Source: Pseudomonadota bacterium
GTDB lineage: Bacteria > Pseudomonadota > Alphaproteobacteria > Micavibrionales > Micavibrionaceae
Assembly (NCBI GenBank): GCA_963204825.1
Contig: CAUJHN010000147.1
Location: 1 to 49,519 of the forward strand
DNA: 49,519 nucleotides
Reading direction: 5' to 3'
Position 1 is the stretch's first letter. The number at the start of each line of letters is the position of its first letter. A program made the translations under genes and the position numbers. Shown here piece by piece: positions 33,668 through 44,945 of this stretch. The notes under the pieces are model-generated. The model made no database searches. It was not told the origin of the DNA and worked only from the letters and a program-made list of their open reading frames with translations.

Positions 33668-34414
33668 TTATTTCTTCTTTGCGCGGATATCCTTAATGGT
33701 TTCCTGCATGGCGTCATAAGGGATGTAGCCGCGGAATATTTGATCGTTGATAAGGAAGCCGGGCGTTCCCTGCACACCGATGCTTTCTGCTATTTCCAGA
33801 TGCTTTTTGATTTCTTCTTCTATTTCAGGCGACGCTTTGTCTTTTTCCAGTTTTTCGACATCCAGCCCAGCTTCTTTGGAAAGCTTTTTCAACGTTTCCG
33901 TATCGTGCTGGCCGGGATGATTCATCATCGCGGAATGGAATTCAAAATATTTGTTTTGCTTTTTGGCGGCCAAAGACCATTTCGCGGTTTCCAGGGAATC
34001 CGGCCCCAGAACAGGCAGGTCAAAGAAAACTATGCGAACGTTCTTGTCATCCTTCAAAAGGCTCTGGATTTCTGTCCATGCCTTTTTGCACCATCCGCAG
34101 TTATAGTCAAAAAATTCAACAATTACGATATCGCCATCTTGGTTTCCTGTGCTGGCGGCTGTTTTATCGGCTTTGATTTTTGCTGCGAGTTCGACAACTT
34201 TCGGGCCGAATTTTATTTCCTGCTCTTTTGCCTGTTTTGCCTGTTCAACCGCCTGGAATTTATTGACGCTTTCGATCAGCACATCTCCGTGTTCCAGGAT
34301 GTATGCTTTGACAATCTCTTCGACTTCTTTTTTTTGTTCCGCCGTCATTTCGGCGCGAGCGGATACGGGAAGCAGGAAAGCGGCCATCAATAGGGCTAAA
34401 GCATAACGGTTCAC
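33668..34414 (-). CDS. DsbA-family thiol-disulfide oxidoreductase
   Basis: A 248-residue exported protein (signal 1-21) with a helical N-terminal stretch and a thioredoxin-like DsbA domain. The active site is Cys106-Gly-Trp-Cys109 and the cis-proline loop is G-V-Q-G-T-P-G-F. It resembles the DsbA/Com1-like or ScsC-like proteins more than canonical DsbA because of the extra N-terminal helices, which may form an oligomerisation stalk. The start is GTG with AAGGAG upstream. It lies between a BepA-like protease and a copper chaperone, consistent with periplasmic protein quality control. Confidence 0.88.
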   Translation of the reverse strand: MNRYALALLMAAFLLPVSARAEMTAEQKKEVEEIVKAYILEHGDVLIESVNKFQAVEQAKQAKEQEIKFGPKVVELAAKIKADKTAASTGNQDGDIVIVEFFDYNCGWCKKAWTEIQSLLKDDKNVRIVFFDLPVLGPDSLETAKWSLAAKKQNKYFEFHSAMMNHPGQHDTETLKKLSKEAGLDVEKLEKDKASPEIEEEIKKHLEIAESIGVQGTPGFLINDQIFRGYIPYDAMQETIKDIRAKKK

Positions 34415-34497
34415 GGGGGTATCTCCTTGAAGAGGTTTAAAATTGTTCGAATATACTATCTTACCTTATTCGCTTTGGGCAGGGCAAAATAGGCTTT

Positions 34498-35856
34498 TTA
34501 ACTATCTTCGCCCGTGCTTTTTTCACTGGCTATATAGGATAATATGTCGTTGGCGCGGATCCAGTCGGCAGAGCCGGATTTCAGCCCCTTAAGAGCAGTC
34601 TGGGCCTGTCCCCTGGCATAGTCATACTTGCGCTGGAGCAGGGCTTCTTCGGCCAGATGCAGCTTGGCGCGGCTTTCATCGCCCATCCTTCCATAGGCGG
34701 TGGCCATAAGCCGGTGGATATATGTTGAGCGTGGTTCGTCTTTAAGGGCGACTTGAAGGTTATCTATGGCTTTTTGGAGTTTTGCGTTGTCATTGCCGGC
34801 GGTCTCTATCTGAGCATGTGCAAGGGCCATGCGGATAAGTCCGGAACCGGGTTTTTTTGCTACGGCCTTTTCGTAATAGGAAACCGATTCCGGCACGCGC
34901 CCGAAATCTTTAAGCATCTGTCCCTTCAATTCCAAAAAATATGGATTATCGGGCTCCATGGCTAAAAGCTGGTCCCCGAGTTTCAAAGCTTTCTGCACCT
35001 CGTTCTGACGGTAAGCGGCAATCGCCTTTGCGGTAAGCGCTTCGCGGGACATATCGCGGTCATCGTAATTCCAGACCACCTGCTGCGGCGTGATAAAGCC
35101 TGCCAGTTTTGCCAGCATCATTTTATGCTGCGCCAGCCATTCAGGCGGGTAAGCTTTGCCTTTGTAAGCGGAAGCGGCGACTCTTTGGTGAATGGCATCG
35201 ATCCTGTCGCGGGTCAGCGGGTGGGTTTGCACATATTCGGATTGCTGCGATGAGGGGCGAAACTCTTCATTCTCCAGTTTATGCATAAAGCTTTCCAGGC
35301 CGCCGGGATTTAACTGCGCCTTGTCCATGAATTTAAGCGCGGCCTGATCGGCGCTGGATTCGAAGGCGCGGGAATAAGACAGGAACTTCCGCTGGGCCAT
35401 TGAGCTTGACGCCGTGCCAATTGTCGCCATCGCTCCGCCGTCGCCTGTCGCTATTGCTGCGCCTACGCCCAGTATCATGCCAAGTATGCTCTCATAGGAG
35501 GCTTGTTCCATCGCTTCGCGTCCGCGGATTAAATGTCCGCCCGTGACATGCCCCATTTCGTGCGCGACGACGCCAATGACTTCTCCCGGATTTTCGGTTT
35601 TCTGCAAAAGTCCAGTATAGATGAAAATATTGGATCCGCCTGCAACAAAGGCGTTTATTTTGTCGTCCTGCACAATGATGATTTTAACCTGATCCGGGCT
35701 CATGCCCGCGGCATCGAAAATGGGTTTGAACCATCCCGCCATATAATCTTCTATTTCGGCGTCGCGAATGATGGTTTGCGCGTGAGCGGGCGCGGGCATT
35801 GCCGCCATGAGCAGGCATAGAGGTAGCAAAAGGCGGAGCATTTTGGCGATCTTCAT
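34498..35856 (-). CDS. M48 metalloprotease with TPR repeats (BepA-like)
   Basis: A 452-residue exported protein with signal peptide (1-26), an M48 peptidase domain carrying His99-Glu-Met-Gly-His103 and the third zinc ligand Glu166 (F-E-S-S-A-D), and about four C-terminal tetratricopeptide repeats (about 275-440). That is the architecture of BepA/YfgC, which assembles or degrades outer-membrane proteins such as LptD in the periplasm. The active site looks intact. It precedes the DsbA-like gene on the same strand and is divergent from the small membrane gene at 35922. Confidence 0.92.
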   Translation of the reverse strand: MKIAKMLRLLLPLCLLMAAMPAPAHAQTIIRDAEIEDYMAGWFKPIFDAAGMSPDQVKIIIVQDDKINAFVAGGSNIFIYTGLLQKTENPGEVIGVVAHEMGHVTGGHLIRGREAMEQASYESILGMILGVGAAIATGDGGAMATIGTASSSMAQRKFLSYSRAFESSADQAALKFMDKAQLNPGGLESFMHKLENEEFRPSSQQSEYVQTHPLTRDRIDAIHQRVAASAYKGKAYPPEWLAQHKMMLAKLAGFITPQQVVWNYDDRDMSREALTAKAIAAYRQNEVQKALKLGDQLLAMEPDNPYFLELKGQMLKDFGRVPESVSYYEKAVAKKPGSGLIRMALAHAQIETAGNDNAKLQKAIDNLQVALKDEPRSTYIHRLMATAYGRMGDESRAKLHLAEEALLQRKYDYARGQAQTALKGLKSGSADWIRANDILSYIASEKSTGEDS

Positions 35857-35921
35857 GATAACGTGTATGACGTTTAATTATGGTGAAATAAGGGCCCGTC
35901 CATCGTATCAAGAAGCTGACC

Positions 35922-36275
35922 ATGAAACCAGACCCGTTATATATGGAATATGTTGATTTTTTGTGGCTTCCGCTGGCTTTAATCGTAACGGAACGGGGTA
36001 AGCGTATTCTGACATGTTTGTTTGTCGGGGCGAGCCTGTTTTTATTGAGGCTTCAGGTGGAATTGCTGCAGCAATTCGGATGGGGGCATGGGTTTTTGGG
36101 AACGATGGAAAGCGCCATCCTGCCGCGCGGACAGGTGACATATGGCGTTTTTATCGGTCTGTTTTTACTCATCGCCAGGGGATCGAAAGGGGAGATGAAA
36201 CACGTCCATATGGCGGCCTCGATCGTCATTTTGATCGCCGCCTTTTGCGTTTCTTCCGTAATTATGGTTTTGTAG
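35922..36275 (+). CDS. Small hypothetical membrane protein
   Basis: A 117-residue protein with three or four hydrophobic helices (about 12-27, 29-45, 70-84 and 95-117) and short charged loops. No family is recognised. Its stop lies four bases before the rlmE start, so the two are probably co-transcribed. Confidence 0.65.
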   Translation: MKPDPLYMEYVDFLWLPLALIVTERGKRILTCLFVGASLFLLRLQVELLQQFGWGHGFLGTMESAILPRGQVTYGVFIGLFLLIARGSKGEMKHVHMAASIVILIAAFCVSSVIMVL

Positions 36276-36279
36276 CCTC

Positions 36280-36924
36280 ATGAAAAAGATCAAGACCGCC
36301 AAAGGCCGCAAGATTTCTTCCATCAAATGGATAGAACGGCAACTCAATGACCCGTATGTGGCGAAGGCCAAGGCGGAAGGCTATCGCTCGCGCGCGGCCT
36401 ATAAACTTATCGAAATAGATGAGAAAGTGAAAATACTCAAAAAAGGGCAAGCGGTTGTGGATCTCGGCGCGGCGCCCGGCGGATGGTGCCAGGTTGCGGC
36501 GGCCAAAGGATGCCATGTCGTGGGCATCGATCTTCTCGAAATGGATCCTATGCCCGGCGTTGTATTCTTCCAGATGGATTTCATGGAAGACGACGCGCCG
36601 GGTGTTTTAATCGATGCTCTGGGTGGCGCTGGTGCGGATGTCGTGTTGTCCGATATGGCGCATAACACGGTGGGGCACCGCAACACGGACCATACAAAAA
36701 TCATGCTGCTGGTGGAGGCCGCATATGAATTCGCGGTAGAAATCTTAAAACCTGACGGCGCTTTTCTCGCCAAGGTCTTTCAGGGCGGCACGGAAGCCGA
36801 CCTGCTTGCCCGCATGAAAAAGGATTTCAGATCGGTCAAACACATCAAGCCTCCGTCGAGCCGAAAAGAATCGCCGGAGACCTATGTTGTTGCCACGGGT
36901 TTCAGGAAAACAGTAAAAGATTAA
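36280..36924 (+). CDS. rlmE: 23S rRNA (uridine2552-2'-O)-methyltransferase
   Basis: RlmE (FtsJ/RrmJ) methylates the ribose of U2552 in the large subunit A loop. The 214 residues have S-R-A-A-Y-K-L-I-E (catalytic Lys), the SAM loop [17 protein letters not shown] (catalytic Asp), F-L-A-K-V-F-Q-G-G (Lys) and S-P-E-T-Y-V-V-A (Glu), completing the K-D-K-E tetrad. The stop codon overlaps the convergent chemoreceptor gene by four bases. Confidence 0.95.
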   Translation: MKKIKTAKGRKISSIKWIERQLNDPYVAKAKAEGYRSRAAYKLIEIDEKVKILKKGQAVVDLGAAPGGWCQVAAAKGCHVVGIDLLEMDPMPGVVFFQMDFMEDDAPGVLIDALGGAGADVVLSDMAHNTVGHRNTDHTKIMLLVEAAYEFAVEILKPDGAFLAKVFQGGTEADLLARMKKDFRSVKHIKPPSSRKESPETYVVATGFRKTVKD

Positions 36925-38555
36925 GCCCGGACCTTTTCCAGGAATTCGTCGACTTTTTGTTTCAGAAGGTCGGCTTGGGTGTTCAACTGCCCTGCTGCAC
37001 CCAAGACTTCTTCGGCGGTTGCGCCGGTTTGCTGCGCACCGTCTTCGACGTTTTTTATGTTTTCGGTGATATTGCGGGTGCCTTCCGCCGTGCGTCCGAT
37101 GTTACTGGCAATCTCATTCGTTACCACGGCCTGTTCTTCCACGGCGGCTGCGACGCTTTGAATGCTTTGCGTCATATCGCGAACAATTTGTAAAATGGCC
37201 ATAACGGATTCAACGGACATATCGGTCGCATTCTGCATATCGCCGATCTGCGCCCTTATGTCCGTTGTTGCCGCCGCAACCTGATTGGATAGGTTTTTCA
37301 CTTCACTTGCCACCACGGCAAATCCCTTTCCTGCCTCCCCTGCGCGTGCTGCTTCGATGGTGGCATTGAGGGCAAGAAGATTAATCTGGTCGGCGATATC
37401 AGTGATAAGTCCTAATATATTTTTTACGTTATTGGATTTTTCGGCCATCGCCAAAATGGCCGCCTTTGTATCCTCGGCTTTGTCTGAAACTTGAATGGCG
37501 ATGACGCTGGATTTTTGGGTTTGGTCGCTGATTTCCCGGATGGATGCGGAAAGTTCTTCCGCCGCGGCCGACACTTGTCCGGAAGTTTGCGCTGCTTCTT
37601 CCGAAAGAAGAGAGACAAGGGCACTTGCCTGATTGGTTTCTGCCGCAATCGATTTTACGTTTACGATATCCGTTCTAATTTTCTGGGCAAAGGCGCTTAG
37701 ATTGTCTATGACGTCGCTCACCGATGTTTCAAAGAGATCCGCCATGCGCTGCATGTTGCGCCGGTTCGTCTTTTCAAACTCGTCTTTCTGGCGTTCCTGC
37801 TCTTCGCGCTGGCGGTCTTCCATTTCCTTCATCGCCGCTTTCTGCGCTTCGGATTTTATTTGCTCAGCAATGGCGGCCTTTTTGTTTCTGTAAACCATCA
37901 TTCCTATGCCCGCGGCTGCGGCAAACGCGACGCTGAGGCCAATAAGAAGGGCGCGTTTGACAAGGGCAAGTCGGGCCAGGTAATCCGTGATCCGTATATC
38001 GGCGCCGACGATGCCGACGAAATTATTTTTAGAATCATGAATAGGAGCATAGCCGCTCAGGAATGTGCCCCATTCATCAGTATAGGCTTCCTCTTCGACA
38101 GCGGCTTTCTGGCTTTGCATGGCAGCCTTCATGACGTCGGTGGCTTCTGTATATTCCTCCATAACGTCGGACGTATCATCCTCGTCTCCGGGTTTTAAGA
38201 TTTTGGAATCCAAAATGAAATAGATCTTTCCATCCTTCGGAATGGCCGTGTAGATAAATGCGATATTCGGGTTGCCCTTTAGCAACGCATAAAAGGGTTT
38301 CCTGACCTGTTCATAAAGGGGTGAGTATTTCTGATCCGGACTTGTTATTTGCTGGTGGGCATCCCCGTCCACCAGATGGGCGGCGCTTTCCGCCAGAGAG
38401 AGCAGCCCGGACTGCACTTCTTTTTTGAGGGCTCCAGCTGCCTGATAATAAACGGCCCAGCCAGCGGCGGCGGCTATGGCAAAGATGACGAGAGCGGAGA
38501 GCAGCCCATCACGAATCGGCAGAAAATATTGATTAACGGGTTTTGTGGCGTTCAT
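36921..38555 (-). CDS. Methyl-accepting chemotaxis protein
   Basis: A 544-residue chemoreceptor: membrane helix (about 17-37), a periplasmic Cache-like sensor domain (about 38-195, including [12 protein letters not shown] and F-V-G-I-V-G-A-D-I), a second helix (about 200-222), and a long coiled-coil signalling domain. The hairpin tip reads [27 protein letters not shown] in its family form. No obvious HAMP domain follows the second helix; a charged Glu/Lys/Gln stretch takes its place. It would pass periplasmic ligand signals to CheA/CheW, none of which are in this window. Confidence 0.92.
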   Translation of the reverse strand: MNATKPVNQYFLPIRDGLLSALVIFAIAAAAGWAVYYQAAGALKKEVQSGLLSLAESAAHLVDGDAHQQITSPDQKYSPLYEQVRKPFYALLKGNPNIAFIYTAIPKDGKIYFILDSKILKPGDEDDTSDVMEEYTEATDVMKAAMQSQKAAVEEEAYTDEWGTFLSGYAPIHDSKNNFVGIVGADIRITDYLARLALVKRALLIGLSVAFAAAAGIGMMVYRNKKAAIAEQIKSEAQKAAMKEMEDRQREEQERQKDEFEKTNRRNMQRMADLFETSVSDVIDNLSAFAQKIRTDIVNVKSIAAETNQASALVSLLSEEAAQTSGQVSAAAEELSASIREISDQTQKSSVIAIQVSDKAEDTKAAILAMAEKSNNVKNILGLITDIADQINLLALNATIEAARAGEAGKGFAVVASEVKNLSNQVAAATTDIRAQIGDMQNATDMSVESVMAILQIVRDMTQSIQSVAAAVEEQAVVTNEIASNIGRTAEGTRNITENIKNVEDGAQQTGATAEEVLGAAGQLNTQADLLKQKVDEFLEKVRA

Positions 38556-38662
38556 GGCTTTGGGATAAAAAGTTGATATATTACAGTAACATAAAATACG
38601 GCAAGATACATTAGAAAAAGATGTTAGGTGGGATAAAGGATAAAAACATTTACTTTTTGTGA

Positions 38663-40386
<1,724 letters not shown>

Positions 40387-40436
40387 GATGGGTAATCCTT
40401 ATGAATGAAAGCGCATACTAGCCGGTTTTTAAGAGC

Positions 40437-40976
40437 ATGACCACCATCCGCAAAGCCACTGAAAAAGATATACCTGCCATCGCCGCGCTTCATATTGAAG
40501 GGTGGAAAGGCGCCTATGGCGGGATTGTCGATCAGGCCTATCTGGATTCCCTTTCCACCGAACAAAGGATCAAGGACTGGGCCGGCTGGATGGCGGCGGG
40601 GGAGAGCGACAGTTTTATCGCGGAAGAAGAGGGCCGCCCTGCAGGATTTGTAACGGTAGGGCGCACAAAAACCCCGCCGCCCGGATCATCACCCATCCGC
40701 CCCTCACATTCGGGAGAGATCTATGCGCTTTATCTTCATCCGGATTTCTGGCGAAGGGGGATAGGCTCCGCATTGCTGCGCCATGCTGCAAGGGAATTAA
40801 AGGAACGAAAGCATACCGCGATATGCCTCTGGGTCCTGGACGCCAATGCGCGCGGCAAGGCCTTCTATGAAAAGATGGGCGGGCAGAAACTGGGGGGCAA
40901 GATGGTTGAGATAGGACCTTCCTCATTGAAGGAAATTTGCTATGGCTGGCGGGATACGGCGGCCCTTCGCGGTTAA
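40437..40976 (+). CDS. GNAT-family N-acetyltransferase
   Basis: A 179-residue acyltransferase with the GNAT acetyl-CoA signature R-R-G-I-G-S-A-L-L near residue 103 (Q/R-x-x-G-x-G/A) and the later W-V-L-D-A-N-A-R-G-K-A-F-Y-E-K-M-G-G strand-helix typical of the fold. The substrate (a protein N terminus, a small amine or an antibiotic) cannot be inferred. It stands alone, divergent from the small membrane protein. Confidence 0.85.
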   Translation: MTTIRKATEKDIPAIAALHIEGWKGAYGGIVDQAYLDSLSTEQRIKDWAGWMAAGESDSFIAEEEGRPAGFVTVGRTKTPPPGSSPIRPSHSGEIYALYLHPDFWRRGIGSALLRHAARELKERKHTAICLWVLDANARGKAFYEKMGGQKLGGKMVEIGPSSLKEICYGWRDTAALRG

Positions 40977-41171
40977 ATGTATGGAAAGTCCCCGCCCGAT
41001 TCTGCCTCATTTACTTGGTTTTGGACACATTCCTGCCATGATTGACCCCGACTCCAAAAATATTTGCATCCAGCCCGTCTCCCCCTCTTGATCTGGAGAA
41101 AGGTTTGAACATAATTACCACCACCGGGGCAATTGTGCGCCGGAGACTTTCCATTATTTGAGGACTTAAAC

Positions 41172-41444
41172 ATGAACAAACTCGCACTGATGCTGGCTGC
41201 TGCCGGCCTTATCCTTGGAACATCCGTTGCTGTAAAAGCTGAAGAGCATGCTGCTCCTGCGGCTGCTGCAGAAGCTCCTGCCGCTGTTGAGCATGAACTG
41301 GCCGACGGCACGAAAGTCGTTGTTGAAGGCGACATGGTTTCCGTCGTTGCCGCTGATGGCACGAAAACGCCTGCTCCAGATGGCGAACACAAAGCCAAAG
41401 ACGGCACGGTTCTGAACGTGAAAGACGGCAAACTGGTGAAATAA
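41172..41444 (+). CDS. Small secreted Ala-rich protein
   Basis: A 90-residue exported protein with signal peptide M-N-K-L-A-L-M-L-A-A-A-G-L-I (1-23), a mature Ala/Glu-rich part, and a C-terminal half with repeated D-G-T-K/V patterns (A-D-G-T-K-V-V-V, A-D-G-T-K-T, K-D-G-T-V-L-N-V-K-D-G-K-L-V). AGGA lies before the ATG and an intrinsic terminator follows. The next gene downstream has nearly the same leader (M-N-K-Y-A-L-M-L-A-A-V-G-L-I), so the two are probably related. Function unknown. Confidence 0.7.
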   Translation: MNKLALMLAAAGLILGTSVAVKAEEHAAPAAAAEAPAAVEHELADGTKVVVEGDMVSVVAADGTKTPAPDGEHKAKDGTVLNVKDGKLVK

Positions 41445-41464
41445 TCACCTTTTCATGCTTTATC

Positions 41465-41502
41465 GGAAAGGCCTGAAGCCCATGGTTTCAGGCCTTTCTT
41501 TT
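41465..41502 (+). terminator. Intrinsic terminator between two small secreted genes
   Basis: AAAGGCCTGAA-GCCCATGG-TTTCAGGCCTTT hairpin followed by CTTTT, directly behind the 41172 gene. Confidence 0.8.
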
Positions 41503-41622
41503 AGGCTGAAAACGCAAAAAATATTGCAGAGGGTGGATTGCATTTACAAAAAACGGTGGCATAGTGTTTCCTGTTTTTACCCAAAAACACTTTCTTTCAA
41601 CCCATTCACTCGGAGAGACCCT

Positions 41623-41856
41623 ATGAACAAATACGCCCTGATGCTGGCTGCTGTTGGCCTGATCGCCGCTGCCCCTGCTTACTATGCATTCCAAGCACAA
41701 GCTGAAGAAGCTGCTGCTCCTGCAGCAACGGAAGGCGCTGCCGCCGCTGTTGACTGTGCCGCTATTCCAGAAGGCCAAGAAAAGCCTGCAGAATGCGCTG
41801 ATGCTGCTGCTCCTTCCGCTGGTGAAGCCGCTCCTGCTCCAGAAGCCGCTCACTAA
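41623..41856 (+). CDS. Small secreted Ala/Pro-rich protein
   Basis: A 77-residue exported protein with the leader M-N-K-Y-A-L-M-L-A-A-V-G-L-I-A-A-A-P and a mature part that is mostly Ala, Glu and Pro with two cysteines (V-D-C-A-A, A-E-C-A-D) that could pair. The ATG has a GGAGAG site; the frame also runs upstream to 41455, but that part is the preceding terminator region. It has its own terminator. It looks like a paralog of the 41172 gene that lost the D-G-T repeats. Function unknown. Confidence 0.7.
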   Translation: MNKYALMLAAVGLIAAAPAYYAFQAQAEEAAAPAATEGAAAAVDCAAIPEGQEKPAECADAAAPSAGEAAPAPEAAH

Positions 41857-41877
41857 GAACGGTATTCGTTTTTAAGA

Positions 41878-41908
41878 AAGCCTGCCCTTATCCGGGGCAG
41901 GTTTTTTT
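41878..41908 (+). terminator. Intrinsic terminator behind 41623 gene
   Basis: CCTGCCC-TTATCC-GGGGCAGG followed by seven T. It also serves the convergent Old Yellow Enzyme gene poorly, as the A-run on the left is short. Confidence 0.85.
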
Positions 41909-42995
41909 ATGCGGCCTGTTCCATGACAGGATAATCCGTATAACCTTTGGCCCCTTCGGAATAAAAGGTGGATGGGTCTGCAGCATTTAAAGGGGCGTTC
42001 ATTTTGAGCCGCCGGACAAGGTCGGGATTGGCGATGAACGGAACGCCGTAGGCAACTGCCTGGGCTCCAATTTCATCTACCGCCTTAGTCCCGCTCCCCA
42101 GATCGTACCCGCCATTGACGATCAGATTGCCGCGATAGGCTTTGCGGATTTCCGGTGTTACGAAGGGCCCGGAAAAAGCTTTACCCGATTCTGGCGCTGG
42201 CTCCATGACATGCAGATAAGCAAGGTTGAAGCCACTCAGGGCGTTTGCCGCACTGGTGAAGGTTTTAAGCGGGTCGCTGTCCGCGGTCCCGCCGTTGGGG
42301 TTCGTAGGGGAAAGGCGTATACCGACTCTTCCAGCCCCGGCTTCTGCCACGACGGCTTCCACCACCTCTAAAGGGAAGCGCAGGCGATTTTCGATACTGC
42401 CGCCGTATTCATCCGTTCTGTGATTGCTGCCATCCCGGATGAACTGGTCGAGAAGATAGCCGTTTGCGCCATGCACTTCGACCCCGTCAAATCCGGCACG
42501 CAAGGCGCGTTTTGTTGCTTGCACATAATCTTCGATAATGCCTGGAAGTTCCGATGCTTCCAGAGCGCGAGGGGTCACATATTCCTTCTTCCCGGAAGCA
42601 TCGCGCGTAAATCCATCGGCCTTGATTGCGGAAGGCGCGACGGGGAGGATACCGTTCGGCTGAAATACAGGGTGGGAGAGGCGGCCCATGTGCCAGAGCT
42701 GCAGCACCATTTTGCCGCCGCGCTTATGCACCGCGTCAGTGACGTTCTTCCACCCCGATTCCATGGCATCCGTGTATAGGCCGGGGGCCCCCGCCCAGCC
42801 ATAGCCTTGGGCGGAAATGGCGGTGGCTTCGCTGATAATCAATCCGGCTTCGGCCCTTTGTGCGTAATATTCGACCATTAACGCATTAGGGATCCGGCTG
42901 TCACCGGCGCGTCCGCGCGTTAAAGGGGCCATAATAATGCGGTTGGACAGGGAAATATCGCCAAGCTGAAGTGGATCAAATAAGGTATGGGTCAT
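41907..42995 (-). CDS. Old Yellow Enzyme / N-ethylmaleimide reductase-like alkene reductase
   Basis: A 362-residue FMN-dependent ene-reductase of the OYE family that reduces activated C=C bonds with NAD(P)H. Motifs: N-R-I-I-M-A-P-L-T-R, Q-L-W-H-M-G-R, V-E-V-H-G-A-N-G-Y-L-L-D-Q-F (substrate-binding His and Asn), D-E-Y-G-G-S-I-E-N-R and V-G-I-R-L-S-P. It is closest to the NemA/2,4-dienoyl-type group by pattern. Physiological substrate unknown; such enzymes often deal with electrophiles or nitro compounds. It seems monocistronic. Confidence 0.92.
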   Translation of the reverse strand: MTHTLFDPLQLGDISLSNRIIMAPLTRGRAGDSRIPNALMVEYYAQRAEAGLIISEATAISAQGYGWAGAPGLYTDAMESGWKNVTDAVHKRGGKMVLQLWHMGRLSHPVFQPNGILPVAPSAIKADGFTRDASGKKEYVTPRALEASELPGIIEDYVQATKRALRAGFDGVEVHGANGYLLDQFIRDGSNHRTDEYGGSIENRLRFPLEVVEAVVAEAGAGRVGIRLSPTNPNGGTADSDPLKTFTSAANALSGFNLAYLHVMEPAPESGKAFSGPFVTPEIRKAYRGNLIVNGGYDLGSGTKAVDEIGAQAVAYGVPFIANPDLVRRLKMNAPLNAADPSTFYSEGAKGYTDYPVMEQAA

Positions 42996-43071
42996 GTAAC
43001 TTCTTCTTCAATAAATATTCAAGAAGGATAGAAGAAGGCATAAGAATTTCAATATGTGACAGAAATTAAAT

Positions 43072-43455
43072 TTAACTGCGTAGCCCTGGTACGTTGGCTG
43101 TGCGAGGTAAAATGTTATTAGCACGCAACCATGTGTCTATTACAGAAACCACTTGCTGACGGTCTGCCCATAAAACGTCTTGTTCAGAAGTTTTACCTTC
43201 ATCGCTGCGATGTCTGTAAGTTGAAATAGTGAATTTCTCGCTCCCATAATCGAGACGAATAATACAGGTGCTTCCTGAATGAGACGTTAAGTCAATCACG
43301 TCATTTTGATTATCCTGACCACGAAGCTTGGCGCTTTTGAGATCATAAGTGGCAAGTTTGCTATAAATACCTTCCATGAAGCCGCGATAATAGACAGGCC
43401 CGCTGCCGACACCGCCAAGTGCGCTTTCCCGAAAAGTAAAAGCTGTTTCGCCCAT
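43072..43455 (-). CDS. Hypothetical protein
   Basis: A 127-residue soluble protein without signal peptide. It mixes beta strands (I-I-R-L-D-Y, F-T-I-S-T-Y-R) with a C-terminal helix (V-V-S-V-I-D-T-W-L-R). The ribosome site is weak and I recognise no family. It lies beside a very AT-rich stretch (43490-43560), which may mark acquired DNA or just a strong promoter for the next gene. Confidence 0.55.
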   Translation of the reverse strand: MGETAFTFRESALGGVGSGPVYYRGFMEGIYSKLATYDLKSAKLRGQDNQNDVIDLTSHSGSTCIIRLDYGSEKFTISTYRHRSDEGKTSEQDVLWADRQQVVSVIDTWLRANNILPRTANVPGLRS

Positions 43456-43561
43456 CTTTTTAGTCTCTCAAACTAAGCAGTTTTATACACATAGGTTTAT
43501 AACCTAATTTACTATTTATGTAAATAATTATTTTATTTTTATAACAATAATAATAGGTTAA

Positions 43562-44872
43562 ATGTTGCCCATGAAACCGTCCGCACGCATCGCCAGCACC
43601 ATCGATCTTCTTGCCCGCATCAACGCGGGCCGGATTCCCATGGACAATGTCATACGGGATTTTATGGCGGCCCGGCGCTTTATCGGCTCCAAGGACCGGA
43701 CCAGTATTGTGGAGCGGACTTACAGAATTATGAGAGCTCATGCGCGGCTGGGCTGGTGGATCGCTCAAAGCGGGTTAAAGGATATATCGCGTGTGCGCGT
43801 GCTGGCAGATCTTGTTTTGAACGAGCAGGCGGACGAAGAGGCGCTGGAAGCGATCTTTACGGGCGAAGGGCATGACGCGCAGCCTCTGGATGCTGCAGAG
43901 CTTTCTTTTGCGGAATCTCTCTTTGGCAAATCTATTGATGATGGCGGCATGCCGGTTTCTGTGCGTTGTGAATGTCCTGAATGGGCGGAAGAAAAATTAA
44001 AGGCCCTGTTCGGCGCCGATTTTGAATCGCATCTTGCCGCCATGATCGATCCCGCGCCGCTGGATTTACGCGTTAATACGATTAAGGGCAACAGGGACGA
44101 GGCGATGGAATCCCTGAAAAAGGACAAGGTACAGGTGCAAAAGACGCAGCATTCCCCTATAGGACTTCGCGCGGAAGGCAAGCCCTTTATGAGCGATACG
44201 AAGGCCTTTAAATCGGGCCTTGTTGAAATACAGGATGAAGGATCGCAGCTGATCGGCCTTATCAGCGGCGCAAAGCCCGGCATGCGGGTTCTCGATTTTT
44301 GTGCGGGTGGGGGCGGCAAAACCCTCGTTCTGGCCGCTATGATGAATAACAAAGGCAATATCGTTGCCATGGACAATGACACCCGGCGCCTCGAGAAGGG
44401 CAAGCCGCGCTATAGAAAAGCGGGTGTGCACAATGTGGAGACGCGTTCTCTGGCGGAAGAACAAAACCGCAAATGGCTCCGCCGGCAAAAAGAGGCGATG
44501 GATGTTGTATTGGTGGATGCGCCCTGTTCCTCTTCCGGAACATGGCGGCGCAATCCCGACCTGCGCTGGAAATGGTACGGACCATCGCTGGAAGAAATCA
44601 AAACCATGCAGTCAGAGATTCTGGACCGCGTTGCCGACAAGGTGAAACCCGGCGGACGCTTGATATATGCGACCTGTTCCCTGTTCCCGGAAGAAAACGA
44701 AGAACAGGTAGAGGCATTTTTATCACGGTATCCAGGCTACAGGCTTCTACCTTTATCGAAGGCATGGGAATGGCAGGGAACAGAACCGCCTTGCGCCGAT
44801 CCGTATCTCCGTCTGTTTCCCAAAGATCACCATACCGACGGTTTTTTTGCGGCCGTCCTTATAAAACAATAA
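43562..44872 (+). CDS. RsmB/NOP-type RNA cytosine-C5 methyltransferase
   Basis: A 436-residue SAM-dependent RNA m5C methyltransferase. The N-terminal third is an NusB-like helical region; the catalytic domain has the SAM loop L-D-F-C-A-G-G-G-G-K, motif IV V-D-A-P-C-S-S-S-G-T-W and motif VI Y-A-T-C-S-L-F-P-E-E-N-E, whose two cysteines are the catalytic pair. 16S rRNA C967-type modification is likely but a different position is possible. A second ATG nine bases on (43571) may be the true start. The promoter region is extremely AT-rich. Confidence 0.9.
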   Translation: MLPMKPSARIASTIDLLARINAGRIPMDNVIRDFMAARRFIGSKDRTSIVERTYRIMRAHARLGWWIAQSGLKDISRVRVLADLVLNEQADEEALEAIFTGEGHDAQPLDAAELSFAESLFGKSIDDGGMPVSVRCECPEWAEEKLKALFGADFESHLAAMIDPAPLDLRVNTIKGNRDEAMESLKKDKVQVQKTQHSPIGLRAEGKPFMSDTKAFKSGLVEIQDEGSQLIGLISGAKPGMRVLDFCAGGGGKTLVLAAMMNNKGNIVAMDNDTRRLEKGKPRYRKAGVHNVETRSLAEEQNRKWLRRQKEAMDVVLVDAPCSSSGTWRRNPDLRWKWYGPSLEEIKTMQSEILDRVADKVKPGGRLIYATCSLFPEENEEQVEAFLSRYPGYRLLPLSKAWEWQGTEPPCADPYLRLFPKDHHTDGFFAAVLIKQ

Positions 44873-44945
44873 CATAATTCCCTATTGACAAATATGCATT
44901 ATGCCATCTATTTTTAGTTGGTATAAAACATCTATGTGGGGAAAT

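Noticed and set aside
41455-41622. Upstream extension of the small secreted protein at 41623
   Set aside because: The extension would translate the preceding terminator and remove the signal peptide from the N terminus; the ATG at 41623 has a ribosome site.
43490-43560. AT-rich stretch as an origin or attachment site
   Set aside because: It is short, without DnaA boxes or direct repeats of att type, and is adequately explained as the promoter of the methyltransferase gene.
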